NCBI GenBank assembly: GCA_944320555.1
Contig: CALUHX010000011.1
Location: forward strand, 1 to 64,000
DNA: 64,000 nucleotides
Source: an uncultured Butyricimonas sp.
GTDB taxonomy: Bacteria; Bacteroidota; Bacteroidia; Bacteroidales; Marinifilaceae
Reading direction: 5' to 3'
The notes beneath the pieces are model-generated. The model searched no databases. It was not told where the DNA came from and saw only the letters and a program-made list of their open reading frames with translations. This document shows positions 49,248-56,880 of this stretch, piece after piece. The position numbers and the translations under genes are program-made. How positions within the stretch are numbered: position 1 is the stretch's first letter; each line of letters opens with the position of its first letter.

Positions 49248-50414
49248 ATGAAAATGAAAAATAAGTGGATATTATGGTTGGCGTGTTTCCCTCTTTTCTG
49301 GTGTGCGTCCTGCTCTGATGACGAGAAGGGCGACGAACCGCAGCCAGAGGAGCAGCCGGAGACTGTCTTGTTGATGGGAAGCGAGACACGCAAATTGGCT
49401 CAAGTTTTGCAGGCCATGGAGCCGGAAAGAGCTTTGGACCGGCAAGGTTTGGCCGTCACTGATTCGGAGTTCGATGAAATTAAGACTTTCACGGACGGGC
49501 TGGTCGCGGGAAAAACGGGAGACGCGGCCTATGAGGAAATATTTCAGTGGATTACTGCGAACGTGAAGTTCGGCACGCCGGAAAGTAACGACCCTTATGA
49601 TGTATTTGTGGAAAAAGTGGCGGTTTGCCAGGGGTATGCCAATTTGTTGAAAACAATGTGCCTCACGCAGGGTATTCCTTGTGTGGGAGTGAACGGGGTG
49701 ATGGATCCGGACACGTATTACCAGCAAGGCCATGCCTGGAATTATGTGCGCGCGGGTGAGCGGTGGATTGTGTCCGACCCGACGAATGGCCGGGATTGGG
49801 ACATGGAGAAGGATGTGAATGTTTATTCCAATATTGTGGAGCCTTATTTTATTGACGTGGTCGTGGCAGAGGATGATAATTTCGTTTACGGATACTATCA
49901 TGGTTTGAATGTGAACGAGGTGAAAGCGGATGCGGACACGGTGGTGGTTCCTGACGCCGTTTTGGGATTTTATGTCACTTCGTGCAATCCTTCCGCGCTC
50001 TCGCCTTCCGTGAAGGTTCTGGAATTGAATGAACGGATTGATTATTTGGGCGATCAAAACAGTGAAGGTTTGAGAAGTGGTTTTGCCGGAACGTTTTTGG
50101 AGTCAATCCTTGTGGCTTCGGGCAACAAGAACTTTGAGAGTTACGAGGGAGTCCTTTATGCGTCCGGTTCCGATTTGCCTGTCATTATTCCTGGAGCGAT
50201 GCGGGTGGTGCATTTGAGAAGCGCCGCTTTTGAAAAGAATGAGGCTGTTTATTATCACGATTCCGTGGAGGAAATCCATTTTGCGGAGGGAACGCCCTCG
50301 ATAGCTGCCGCCGCAGTGGAAGGCTGTCCGAATTTGAAACGGGTGTACGTTCCCGCCTCTGCGGAAGTGGCTGATGGGGCTTTCCCTACCGGAGTGGAAA
50401 TTGTTCGTTTCTAG
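49248..50414 (+). CDS. Transglutaminase-like lipoprotein, 388 aa
   Basis: Lipobox LFWCASCSDD (Cys22) anchors it in a membrane. The transglutaminase-like (papain-like) core is at about 95-180, with the catalytic Cys127 in VAVCQGYANLLKTMC, His162 in QGHAWNYVR and Asp177 in VSDPTN. This fold can hydrolyse or rearrange peptide bonds, but many bacterial members have unknown substrates. The C-terminal third (AGTFLESILVASGNKNFESY, EGVLYASGSDLP, VEEIHFAEGTPSI) looks like BspA-type leucine-rich repeats, a binding module. It ends the sigma/FecR/SusCD locus and starts six bases after the TlpA-like gene. Confidence 0.88.
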   Translation: MKMKNKWILWLACFPLFWCASCSDDEKGDEPQPEEQPETVLLMGSETRKLAQVLQAMEPERALDRQGLAVTDSEFDEIKTFTDGLVAGKTGDAAYEEIFQWITANVKFGTPESNDPYDVFVEKVAVCQGYANLLKTMCLTQGIPCVGVNGVMDPDTYYQQGHAWNYVRAGERWIVSDPTNGRDWDMEKDVNVYSNIVEPYFIDVVVAEDDNFVYGYYHGLNVNEVKADADTVVVPDAVLGFYVTSCNPSALSPSVKVLELNERIDYLGDQNSEGLRSGFAGTFLESILVASGNKNFESYEGVLYASGSDLPVIIPGAMRVVHLRSAAFEKNEAVYYHDSVEEIHFAEGTPSIAAAAVEGCPNLKRVYVPASAEVADGAFPTGVEIVRF

Positions 50415-50549
50415 TTTTTATTCCGGCTTGGACTGCTAACTGGCAATGATTTAACAGGTGGGTCACAGGGACGCAAGTTGCTTGTGTTTGCGTCTTTGTC
50501 GCCCGCCTTGCTCTTTTTTCACGGTGCGCTCTTGTTTTTGAGAGGAACG

Positions 50550-52148
50550 TCAAAAACCGTTCAGTTCCATCGTCACTGTGGGCACGAGCAGCACAAAACC
50601 CACGGCGATGAGCAAAACGATGAATTTCCAAAAAAAGCGGAACCACACGTCGTAAGGTATCCGGGCGATTCCCAATGCGCCAATCAATACTCCCGATGTC
50701 GGCGTGATCATGTTTGTGAAGCCGTCGCCGAACTGGTACGCCATCACTGTGGCTTGGCGTGATAGTCCGATGACATCCGAGAACGGGGCCATGATGGGCA
50801 TGGTCAGTGCGGCTTTGGCCGAGCCGGACGGGATGAACAGGTTGATGAAGGTCTGGATGACGTACATGGTCATCAGGGATAACATGCGTCCCGCCTCGCT
50901 CATTAATCCGGCCAAAGAATGCAGAATGGGATCGATGATATGCCCCTCTTGCAGGATGATGATGATGCCCCCCGCCAGTCCCACGATGAGGGCGGCGGAC
51001 AGGATATCTTTCACGCCCGCCAGAAATTGCTTCACGATGCCGTCAGCCGACTCCCCGGCGGCGAACCCCGACAGTATTCCCATCGCCAGGAAAAGTCCCG
51101 AAATTTCGGGCAGGTACCACCCGTATCCCATCACTCCTGTCACGAGAAAAAGGATGGAGAACCCTAGGATGGTTAAAATCAAGAAATGATAGGATTTCCT
51201 TAGGGAGAAAAAGCCCGTTATGGCAAATAGGCCTGTCAGCACCGGAACCACGCATGTCGTTATGCTGGCCTTTTCGCCGATAGTAAGCGTTGTTTGCGGG
51301 TAATAGTATGAGAATATGGCCAGTCCTGCCACAATTATTCCATATACGGTCCATGCCGCAGCCGTGCTCCGGTATTCGATGTCCTCTATGGCCACGCTTT
51401 TCGTCTCCCGCCAATAATTGTCCAGTTTGTATGTCAATGATGACTGGGGGGCACGTTTCACTTTGGCTGCGTAACGCAGTACCCATGTGATGAGCAATGC
51501 GTTCAGTATCACCCAGCAGAATATCCGGTATTCGAATCCGGAGAACAGGGGAAGGTCGGACAGGCCTTGGGCGATGCCGATGGTGAATGGGTTCAGGATG
51601 GCTCCCGCAAACCCCACGTGCGCGGCCACGTAAACGAGACATACTCCCGTCAGCGAGTCATATCCCATTTTGATGGCCAGCGGAATAATGATTACTACGA
51701 ACGCCAGAGTTTCCTCGCTCATTCCAAAAATGGCTCCGAAACTGCTGAACAATAGCATGACGAGAGTCATTATGATGTTGTTTACCCCTATGCGGCGGAT
51801 AATCTTTACTTTCTCCAGCCGTTGCGATGAACGCAGGAACGAGAATATGCCCACGTCTATGGCGCGGCTTTGGTTCATGATCCAAAACGCTCCTCCGATG
51901 ATTAGGATGAAGGCAATGATTCCCGCTTGCTGCTCGAATCCGTTGAACAGGGCGGAAAATACTTGCCATGTTTGCGGGCTTTTTTCCACGTTATGGAATG
52001 AGTCGTTTATGATGACTGTGCGTTCAACCCCGTTCACGTTCACTGTTTGGCGGGCGTATTCGCCGCCAGGAATGAGCCACGTGAGGACGGCGCAGAAAAG
52101 AATGATTGTGAAAACAATTGTGTATGTGTGGGGTACTTTCTTTAGCAT
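50550..52148 (-). CDS. YfcC-family membrane transporter, 532 aa
   Basis: The ATG at 52148 gives MLKKVPHTYTIVFTIILFCA, the standard start of YfcC proteins (p.tyvil..i...a.LTwiiPgGeY); longer frames upstream are rejected. About 12 hydrophobic spans are seen. LTWLIPGGEYAR, ILNPFTIGIAQGLSDLP and LFIPSGSAKAALTMPIMAP are family signatures, the last resembling the anion-coordination SGSA motif of the DcuC/IT superfamily. The substrate is probably an amino acid or C4-dicarboxylate; sequence alone does not decide. It stands alone, with a -7 box (TAAATTTG) on the minus strand at 52173-52180. Confidence 0.9.
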   Translation of the reverse strand: MLKKVPHTYTIVFTIILFCAVLTWLIPGGEYARQTVNVNGVERTVIINDSFHNVEKSPQTWQVFSALFNGFEQQAGIIAFILIIGGAFWIMNQSRAIDVGIFSFLRSSQRLEKVKIIRRIGVNNIIMTLVMLLFSSFGAIFGMSEETLAFVVIIIPLAIKMGYDSLTGVCLVYVAAHVGFAGAILNPFTIGIAQGLSDLPLFSGFEYRIFCWVILNALLITWVLRYAAKVKRAPQSSLTYKLDNYWRETKSVAIEDIEYRSTAAAWTVYGIIVAGLAIFSYYYPQTTLTIGEKASITTCVVPVLTGLFAITGFFSLRKSYHFLILTILGFSILFLVTGVMGYGWYLPEISGLFLAMGILSGFAAGESADGIVKQFLAGVKDILSAALIVGLAGGIIIILQEGHIIDPILHSLAGLMSEAGRMLSLMTMYVIQTFINLFIPSGSAKAALTMPIMAPFSDVIGLSRQATVMAYQFGDGFTNMITPTSGVLIGALGIARIPYDVWFRFFWKFIVLLIAVGFVLLVPTVTMELNGF

Positions 52149-52172
52149 AAGTTCTCTTTTTGGTTTCGCCGC

Positions 52173-52180
52173 CAAATTTA
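52173..52180 (-). promoter_or_regulatory. -7 box of the YfcC-family gene
   Basis: Minus strand TAAATTTG, 24 bases before the ATG. No clear -33 box. Confidence 0.45.
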
Positions 52181-52222
52181 CAAATATTTGCGGAACGCTT
52201 TCCCTTTCTCTGTCGAAATTCT

Positions 52223-52230
52223 TATTTTTG
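52223..52230 (+). promoter_or_regulatory. -7 box of the TtcA-like gene
   Basis: TATTTTTG, 26 bases before the ATG at 52257. No clear -33 box. Confidence 0.45.
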
Positions 52231-52256
52231 CGGGCACAATTGTGATTCATTGAGTT

Positions 52257-52994
52257 ATGATAAGTCAAGAGAAGCAGGACAAGGTGTTTCTGCGGGAATT
52301 TTTCCGCAAGACGGGGAAGGCTATCCATGAGTATGCTCTCATCGCTGATGGCGATCGGGTGCTTGTCGGCGTGTCAGGCGGTAAGGACTCGCTTGCCCTG
52401 CTTGATGTGCTGGCATCCCGGGCCAAGGACCCTAAGCAGCATTATTCCGTGCTGGCTGCCCATATAGACGTGGAGGATGTGGAGTACGAAGTGGATGCCG
52501 TCTATCTTCAACAGTTTTGCGACGACCTCGGAGTGCCTTTCATACACCGTACGATTCGGGTCGATTTAGAGCGCAATCCGAAAAAACCTGCTTGTTTTGT
52601 TTGTTCTTGGTATCGGCGCAAGATGCTTTTTGACATTGCCCGAGAGAATCAATGTGGCAAGCTTGCCCTCGGCCACCATCGCGACGATGCGGTTGAAAGT
52701 TTGCTTATGAGCATGATATTCAATGCAGCGATTAGCAGTATGCCTGCCCGCCTTCCTCTTTTTGGTGGAACGCTCACGTTGATACGGCCTCTCATTTATT
52801 TGTCGGAAGAAGACACGGCTCGCTACGCTGGCATTCGTGATTTCCGTCAGCAGCGTAAACGCTGCCCTCATGAACGCGCCACCAACCGCGCGGCTGTCGC
52901 CGCTCTCCTCCGCCAAGCCGAGGTTCTCGCTCCCAATGTTCGAGCCAATCTTTTTGCCGCCATGCGCAACATTCGCCAGGACTATCTCCCTTGA
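52257..52994 (+). CDS. TtcA-family tRNA 2-thiolation enzyme, 245 aa
   Basis: An N-type ATP pyrophosphatase of the TtcA/TtuA group. The PP-loop VGVSGGKDSLALLD is at residues 37-50. A CxxC pair, Cys113 and Cys116 in PACFVCSWYRR, and Cys203 in KRCPHE give the three-cysteine set that holds the [4Fe-4S] cluster in TtcA. LALGHHRDDAVESLLMSMIF is the second family signature. E. coli TtcA makes 2-thiocytidine at position 32 of tRNAs; the exact product here is inferred. It is shorter than E. coli TtcA (311) but complete for Bacteroidetes forms. Confidence 0.88.
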   Translation: MISQEKQDKVFLREFFRKTGKAIHEYALIADGDRVLVGVSGGKDSLALLDVLASRAKDPKQHYSVLAAHIDVEDVEYEVDAVYLQQFCDDLGVPFIHRTIRVDLERNPKKPACFVCSWYRRKMLFDIARENQCGKLALGHHRDDAVESLLMSMIFNAAISSMPARLPLFGGTLTLIRPLIYLSEEDTARYAGIRDFRQQRKRCPHERATNRAAVAALLRQAEVLAPNVRANLFAAMRNIRQDYLP

Positions 52995-53211
52995 CTCTTT
53001 TTCTTGTTCCTTCTCTGCCTGCCCTCTGCTTTTCCCGTTTCCGGCTTCTTTCGTTTGTTCTTCTGCTTTTCCTCCTGTTTTATGTCTTTTCCCTTTTGCT
53101 TGGGAACTGTTCCTCTTAATAATGATATAAGCCTTAGGACGATGTTAAGTATGCCTGTTTTCGTTGCTTGTCCGATTATTGTTCAAAATGAAAAAATATT
53201 TCCCGAAAAAG
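52995..53211. other. Gene-free stretch after the TtcA-like gene
   Basis: No supported gene. Phe/Pro/Ser-rich frames on the plus strand at 52837-53130 and 53004-53270 have pyrimidine-rich composition and no family resemblance. Confidence 0.5.
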
Positions 53212-53242
53212 TTGGTGGTTTCAAAAAAGGCACGTACCTTTG
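53212..53242 (+). promoter_or_regulatory. Promoter of the greA transcript
   Basis: TTG (53212-53214), 20 bases, TACCTTTG (53235-53242). The transcript would start near 53249, giving greA a leader of about 113 bases. Confidence 0.8.
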
Positions 53243-53272
53243 TGTCCAAGGAGGTGAGGATTCCGTATAATA

Positions 53273-53365
53273 ATGGAATTCTTATTAGATAAAGGCACTT
53301 ATTGGAGGATAAGTGTCATTTATTTTTTTATTGTGCAAAAAGGAGACAAAAGACTGATGTTATGA
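53273..53365 (+). CDS. Possible 30-codon leader ORF overlapping the greA start
   Basis: ATG at 53273 opens a frame of 30 codons, MEFLLDKGTYWRISVIYFFI and a basic tail ending RLML, whose TGA (53363-53365) overlaps the greA ATG (53362) in an ATGA junction. Codons 8-17 fall on a hairpin (cacttat / ataagtg) followed by a T-run. The arrangement could couple greA translation, or its transcription, to reading of this short frame. It may also be chance; there is no homology evidence. Confidence 0.35.
   Translation: MEFLLDKGTYWRISVIYFFIVQKGDKRLML
53294..53331 (+). terminator. Attenuator-like hairpin in the greA leader
   Basis: gcacttat / ataagtgt with a loop of about six bases (tggagg), followed by catttattttttta. 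It lies inside the greA leader, after the promoter and before the gene, so if it acts as a terminator it would be an attenuator. The stem is AT-rich and moderate in strength. Confidence 0.5.
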
Positions 53366-53838
53366 CAAAAAAGGTATCTTACGTTACAAAAGAAGGATTG
53401 AAGAAGTTGCAGGAAGAACTAGACCGGTTGCAAACGATAGAACGTCCGAAGATTTCCAAGGCGATTGGCGAGGCCATCGAGAAAGGGGATATTTCGGAGA
53501 ACGCCGAGTATGACGCGGCGAAGGATGCTCAAGGATTGCTGGAGGCTAAAATAGCCCAGTTGCAGGACACGATTCTGAATTGCAGGGTGATAGACGAGTC
53601 GCAAATCGACACGTCGAAGGTGCAGATTCTGAACCGGGTGACGATTCGCAATACGAAGACGAACGCCACGATGACCTACACGCTGGTGTCGGAAACCGAG
53701 GCGGATTTCAAGGCCGGGAAGTTGTCCGTGACCACGCCCATCGCCAAGGCGTTGATGGGGCGTAAGTTGGGCGACAAGGTGGAAGTGCAAGTGCCGGCCG
53801 GGAAGGTGGAGTTCGAGATTATGGACATTTCGATTTGA
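53362..53838 (+). CDS. greA: Transcription elongation factor GreA, 158 aa
   Basis: GreA enters the secondary channel of RNA polymerase and stimulates cleavage of backtracked RNA. The N-terminal coiled coil (residues 1-75) carries the acidic tip GDISENAEYDAAKDAQG with Asp and Glu that position the catalytic metal. The C-terminal FKBP-like domain ends with VTTPIAKALMGRKLGDKVEV and VPAGKVEFEIMDI. MTKKVSYVTKEGL is the usual start; an in-frame start 60 bases upstream would fall in the leader hairpin and is rejected. Confidence 0.96.
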   Translation: MTKKVSYVTKEGLKKLQEELDRLQTIERPKISKAIGEAIEKGDISENAEYDAAKDAQGLLEAKIAQLQDTILNCRVIDESQIDTSKVQILNRVTIRNTKTNATMTYTLVSETEADFKAGKLSVTTPIAKALMGRKLGDKVEVQVPAGKVEFEIMDISI

Positions 53839-53871
53839 CGGGAATCCCGCGGTTAAAAAAGAAGGACAGTT

Positions 53872-54264
53872 ATGGCGACGATATTCACGAAGATAGTGAG
53901 GGGCGAGATTCCCTCGTACAAGGTGGCCGAGGACGAGCGTTATTACGCTTTTCTGGACATCAATCCGCTGCAGAAGGGCCACACGCTGGTGGTACCGAAG
54001 CGGGAGGTGGATTATTTGTTCGACTTGGACGACGAGGAGTTGGCCGGGTTGATGGTGTTTGCGAAGCGAGTGGCTGCGGCCATCGGGCGGAGCGTTCCGT
54101 GCAAGCGGGTGGGCGTGGCCGTGTTGGGGTTGGAGGTGCCGCATGCCCACGTGCATCTGGTGCCGCTGACGGAGGAGGGCGACATGAATTTCGCCAATGC
54201 GAAAAAGTCGTTCTCCGACGAGGAGATGCGTGCGTGCGCAGAATTGATACATAGTAATTTATGA
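53872..54264 (+). CDS. HIT family nucleotide-binding hydrolase, 130 aa
   Basis: A small HINT-type protein that cleaves nucleoside phosphoramidates or dinucleoside polyphosphates. TIFTKIVRGEIPSYKVAEDE is the typical N-terminus, and the active histidine triad is VPHAHVHLVPL (residues about 99-109). Family members often follow greA in Bacteroidales, as here with a 33-base gap, so the two are probably cotranscribed. Exact substrate unknown. Confidence 0.94.
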   Translation: MATIFTKIVRGEIPSYKVAEDERYYAFLDINPLQKGHTLVVPKREVDYLFDLDDEELAGLMVFAKRVAAAIGRSVPCKRVGVAVLGLEVPHAHVHLVPLTEEGDMNFANAKKSFSDEEMRACAELIHSNL

Positions 54265-54296
54265 TTTTCTTTCTACATATTTCATTATAATTAAGC

Positions 54297-54335
54297 AAGG
54301 GTGCCGCCCGTTTTATACGGGCGGCGCTTTTTGAT
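54297..54335 (+). terminator. Terminator after greA/HIT
   Basis: gccgcccg / cgggcggc stem with a ttttata loop, followed by gctttttg. Confidence 0.9.
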
Positions 54336-54343
54336 GTTCGGTT

Positions 54344-54835
54344 ATGGAAAAGAAAAAGTTGTACAACGCTTACGAGAGGCACGAGGGGTATTACTGCTTC
54401 GGGTGTGCCTCGGGGAATAAGGAAGGGTTGCGTTGCGAGTTTTATGAGGAGGGAGAGTATGTGACGTGCCACTGGCAGCCTCGGCGGGAGTTTCAGGGTT
54501 TTTTCAACGTGTTGCACGGAGGGATTCAGGCGACGCTGATGGACGAGATTGCCTGCTGGACGGTGTTCGCCAAGGAGCGGACGGCGGGAGTGACGGTGGA
54601 CATGCGGGTGAAGTACCGCTCGTCGGTGCGCACGGACCGGGGTGAGCTGTTCTTGCGCTCGCGGGTGGTGGAGCGGAACAATCGGTTGGTGACGATGCGC
54701 GTGGAGCTGTTCAATGCCGACGGCACGCTGGGCAGCGAGGCGGATGTCATTTACCGTGTGTTTCCTCCCGAGGTGGCCGCCGAGCGTCTCGGCTGGACGG
54801 GCGTAGACGCTTTCCATCGCCCTGTGGAGGAATGA
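54344..54835 (+). CDS. PaaI-type hotdog-fold thioesterase, 163 aa
   Basis: FQGFFNVLHGGIQATLMDEI (residues about 52-71) is the hotdog-fold active-site segment of PaaI/YbaW thioesterases, with HGG preceding a helix that contains the catalytic acidic residue (MDE). TVDMRVKYRSSVRTDRGELF supplies the next strands. YYCFGCASGNKEGLRCEFYE near the N-terminus is a feature of the C-F-x-C-G-x-x-N-x-x-G subgroup. The acyl-CoA substrate is unknown. It follows the terminator above and has no partner genes. Confidence 0.9.
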   Translation: MEKKKLYNAYERHEGYYCFGCASGNKEGLRCEFYEEGEYVTCHWQPRREFQGFFNVLHGGIQATLMDEIACWTVFAKERTAGVTVDMRVKYRSSVRTDRGELFLRSRVVERNNRLVTMRVELFNADGTLGSEADVIYRVFPPEVAAERLGWTGVDAFHRPVEE

Positions 54836-54969
54836 CTGACTGTGGAGGAATGTCTTCCTGGTCGGTTGAGATTGGCGTTATGGGCGTTTGAGGCGGAAGG
54901 AGATGGTGAGGGGAAAATAGTTTTTTGCGAGAGTTTGAACGAGAGTATCAGTAAAAGAAAAAAAGTGAC

Positions 54970-55602
54970 ATGACACAGGATAATGTAGTTTGGGATTGGA
55001 ACGGGACGTTGTTGGATGACGTGAGAGTGAGCGTGGGGGCTTTGAATAGGATGTTGGCGAGGCGGGGATTGCCGGAGGTGACGTTGGAAGAGTACAGGGC
55101 GAGGTTCGGATTTCCGGTGAGGCCTTATTATGAGTACCTCGGATTTGATTTCAGCCGGGACGACTGGGATGGGGTGTCGAGGGAGTACGTGGAGGATTAT
55201 GACGCATTGGCGGGGGAGGTGCGGTTGACGGAGGGGGTAGTGGAGGTGTTGGAGACGTTGCGGAAGAAGGGGAAACGGTTGTACGTGTTGTCGGCGTTGC
55301 AGGAGGACTTGTTGCTTGGGATGTTGGAACGGTTCGGCATACGGGAGTGTTTCGACGGCGTGTGCGGGGCGTTGGACATCTACGCCGACGGGAAAGTGGG
55401 GCGGGGACGGGAGATGGTGGAGCGGCATGCGATGGATGCGGGCAAGACGTTGATGGTGGGCGACACGCTGCACGATGCGGAGGTGGCGGAGGCGCTGGGG
55501 TTCGGAGTCTGCCTTTATTCGGGTGGCCACAATAGCCGGGAGCGTTTGCGGACGAAGGGAATAGTAATCGACAGGATGACTGATTTGCTCTCGCTTGCCT
55601 GA
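54970..55602 (+). CDS. HAD-superfamily hydrolase, phosphoglycolate phosphatase-like, 210 aa
   Basis: Motif I is VVWDWNGTLLDD (nucleophile Asp9); the residue two further on is Asn11, where most HAD phosphatases have the acid/base Asp. This DWNGT form recurs in a subgroup of bacterial HAD proteins. Motif II is in VLSALQEDLL, Lys and DGRD-like elements lie in the KVGRG region, and motif IV is MVGDTLHDAEVAEALG. A helical cap is inserted after motif I. The Asn may lower or alter phosphatase activity. Substrate unknown. Confidence 0.88.
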   Translation: MTQDNVVWDWNGTLLDDVRVSVGALNRMLARRGLPEVTLEEYRARFGFPVRPYYEYLGFDFSRDDWDGVSREYVEDYDALAGEVRLTEGVVEVLETLRKKGKRLYVLSALQEDLLLGMLERFGIRECFDGVCGALDIYADGKVGRGREMVERHAMDAGKTLMVGDTLHDAEVAEALGFGVCLYSGGHNSRERLRTKGIVIDRMTDLLSLA

Positions 55603-55619
55603 CAAGGACGGGAGGATGA

Positions 55620-55654
55620 AGAAAAAGCCCGACATCGTGTCGGGCTTTTTCTTC
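55620..55654. terminator. Bidirectional terminator between the HAD gene and the efflux operon
   Basis: gaaaaagcccgaca / tgtcgggctttttc, perfect stem with a three-base loop and A/T-runs on both sides. Confidence 0.92.
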
Positions 55655-55677
55655 TGATGACGACAAGGAGGTGTGAC

Positions 55678-56865
55678 TCACAGACGGTATTGGTAGAGTT
55701 GCGCCAGAGTGTCGTGGTAAGCCTTTTCGACATCAAGGTAGCTTTGCCAGCTGTCGTAGATGGTGGACAGTTCCGTGAAGTAGTCAATGACGGAGATTTG
55801 TCCGGCATCAAGGGCCTTGTTCAGCAGTTGAATGTTGCGCTGCTGTTTTAATGCTTTGGCGTACTCGTCGAGAGACAGCTTCAGATGCTCGGCTTGCTGG
55901 TAAAGTTGCTTGAGGCTGGTGCGCAGGTTGAGGCGGTTCTCTTCGAGGGAAACGGAGGCGAAGTCGGCTTGGGCTTTCGCTTTTTTCACGGTGTTTTTGT
56001 TCTCGAAGAGAGGAACCGACACGCCGACGACGAATCCGTTGGAGGCGGTGCCTTCGGAGGAGCCTTCGCGCTTGTAGCCGATATCGAATTTCGGAAGGGA
56101 GAGCGAGCGGTTCACTCTCACCTCTTGTTCGGCGATTTGTTGCTCGCCGGTGAGATTTTTCATGCCGGGGTCGGCGGCCATGTAATCGGTGAACAGTTGA
56201 TCAAAAGGAGGGAGCGGCTCGACGGGGGAAAAAGTCGAGTCGGGGAATTCCACGGATAGCCCGCCGTTAAGATTGCGGAGTTGCTCTTCGGCGGCTTCAA
56301 GGGCGGAGAGATTCAAGCGGGTTTGGTTTTCCGCGTTCAAGTGCTCGAGGTGCACCTTGTTTATCTCCAGTTGGTTGGCGTCGCCAGTCTGCAACCGTCT
56401 GTCGTAGACGGCGCACATGCGGCGGGCGTTCTCCACACGCTCGTCGAGGAGCGCTTTTTGCTTGCGGAGATAGATGATTTCAATGCATTGCTGTTTGGCG
56501 GAGAGCAGCAGTTGCTGGCGGAAAGCGGCGTATTGATAACTGTATGCGGTGGCTTTCAGGTCGGCAAGTTTGTTTCTGCGGGCGTAAGCCGTCGGGAAGT
56601 CGATGGACTGGGCGACGGTTAGCGAGTAGTCGGAACCGGGATCTTTGCCCTCCGCCCATGTTTTCTCCAATTCCACGGAGGGATTGGAAAGATAGTTGCC
56701 CGTGCGGGCCTCCAGTTGTTGGGTCTCCGTCAATTTGCGGTTGGCGGAGAGAGATTTGTTGTTTTCCTCGACGCTTTTCAGCACCTTGTCGATATGTCCC
56801 TGGGCGCGGACGCCGAGGGACAAGGGAAACAACAAAATGGACAGGTATAAGGTATATTTGTTCAT
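55678..56865 (-). CDS. TolC-family outer-membrane efflux protein, 395 aa
   Basis: The outer-membrane duct of the tripartite metal efflux system encoded just upstream. A signal peptide (LLFPLSLGVRAQG) precedes two homologous OEP repeats, each with a long coiled-coil helical pair: residues about 25-205 and 215-390. The ending LDAGQISVIDYFTELSTIYD, SWQSYLDVEKAYHDTLAQLY matches CusC/CzcC-type proteins. It starts 15 bases after the pump gene, in the same operon. Confidence 0.9.
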   Translation of the reverse strand: MNKYTLYLSILLFPLSLGVRAQGHIDKVLKSVEENNKSLSANRKLTETQQLEARTGNYLSNPSVELEKTWAEGKDPGSDYSLTVAQSIDFPTAYARRNKLADLKATAYSYQYAAFRQQLLLSAKQQCIEIIYLRKQKALLDERVENARRMCAVYDRRLQTGDANQLEINKVHLEHLNAENQTRLNLSALEAAEEQLRNLNGGLSVEFPDSTFSPVEPLPPFDQLFTDYMAADPGMKNLTGEQQIAEQEVRVNRSLSLPKFDIGYKREGSSEGTASNGFVVGVSVPLFENKNTVKKAKAQADFASVSLEENRLNLRTSLKQLYQQAEHLKLSLDEYAKALKQQRNIQLLNKALDAGQISVIDYFTELSTIYDSWQSYLDVEKAYHDTLAQLYQYRL

Positions 56866-56880
56866 AATTTATGCGTTTAG

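Noticed and set aside
50469..50494. Hairpin after the transglutaminase-like gene as a terminator
   Set aside because: gacgcaa/ttgcgtc has only seven pairs with an 11-base loop and no T-run, so it is too weak to call.
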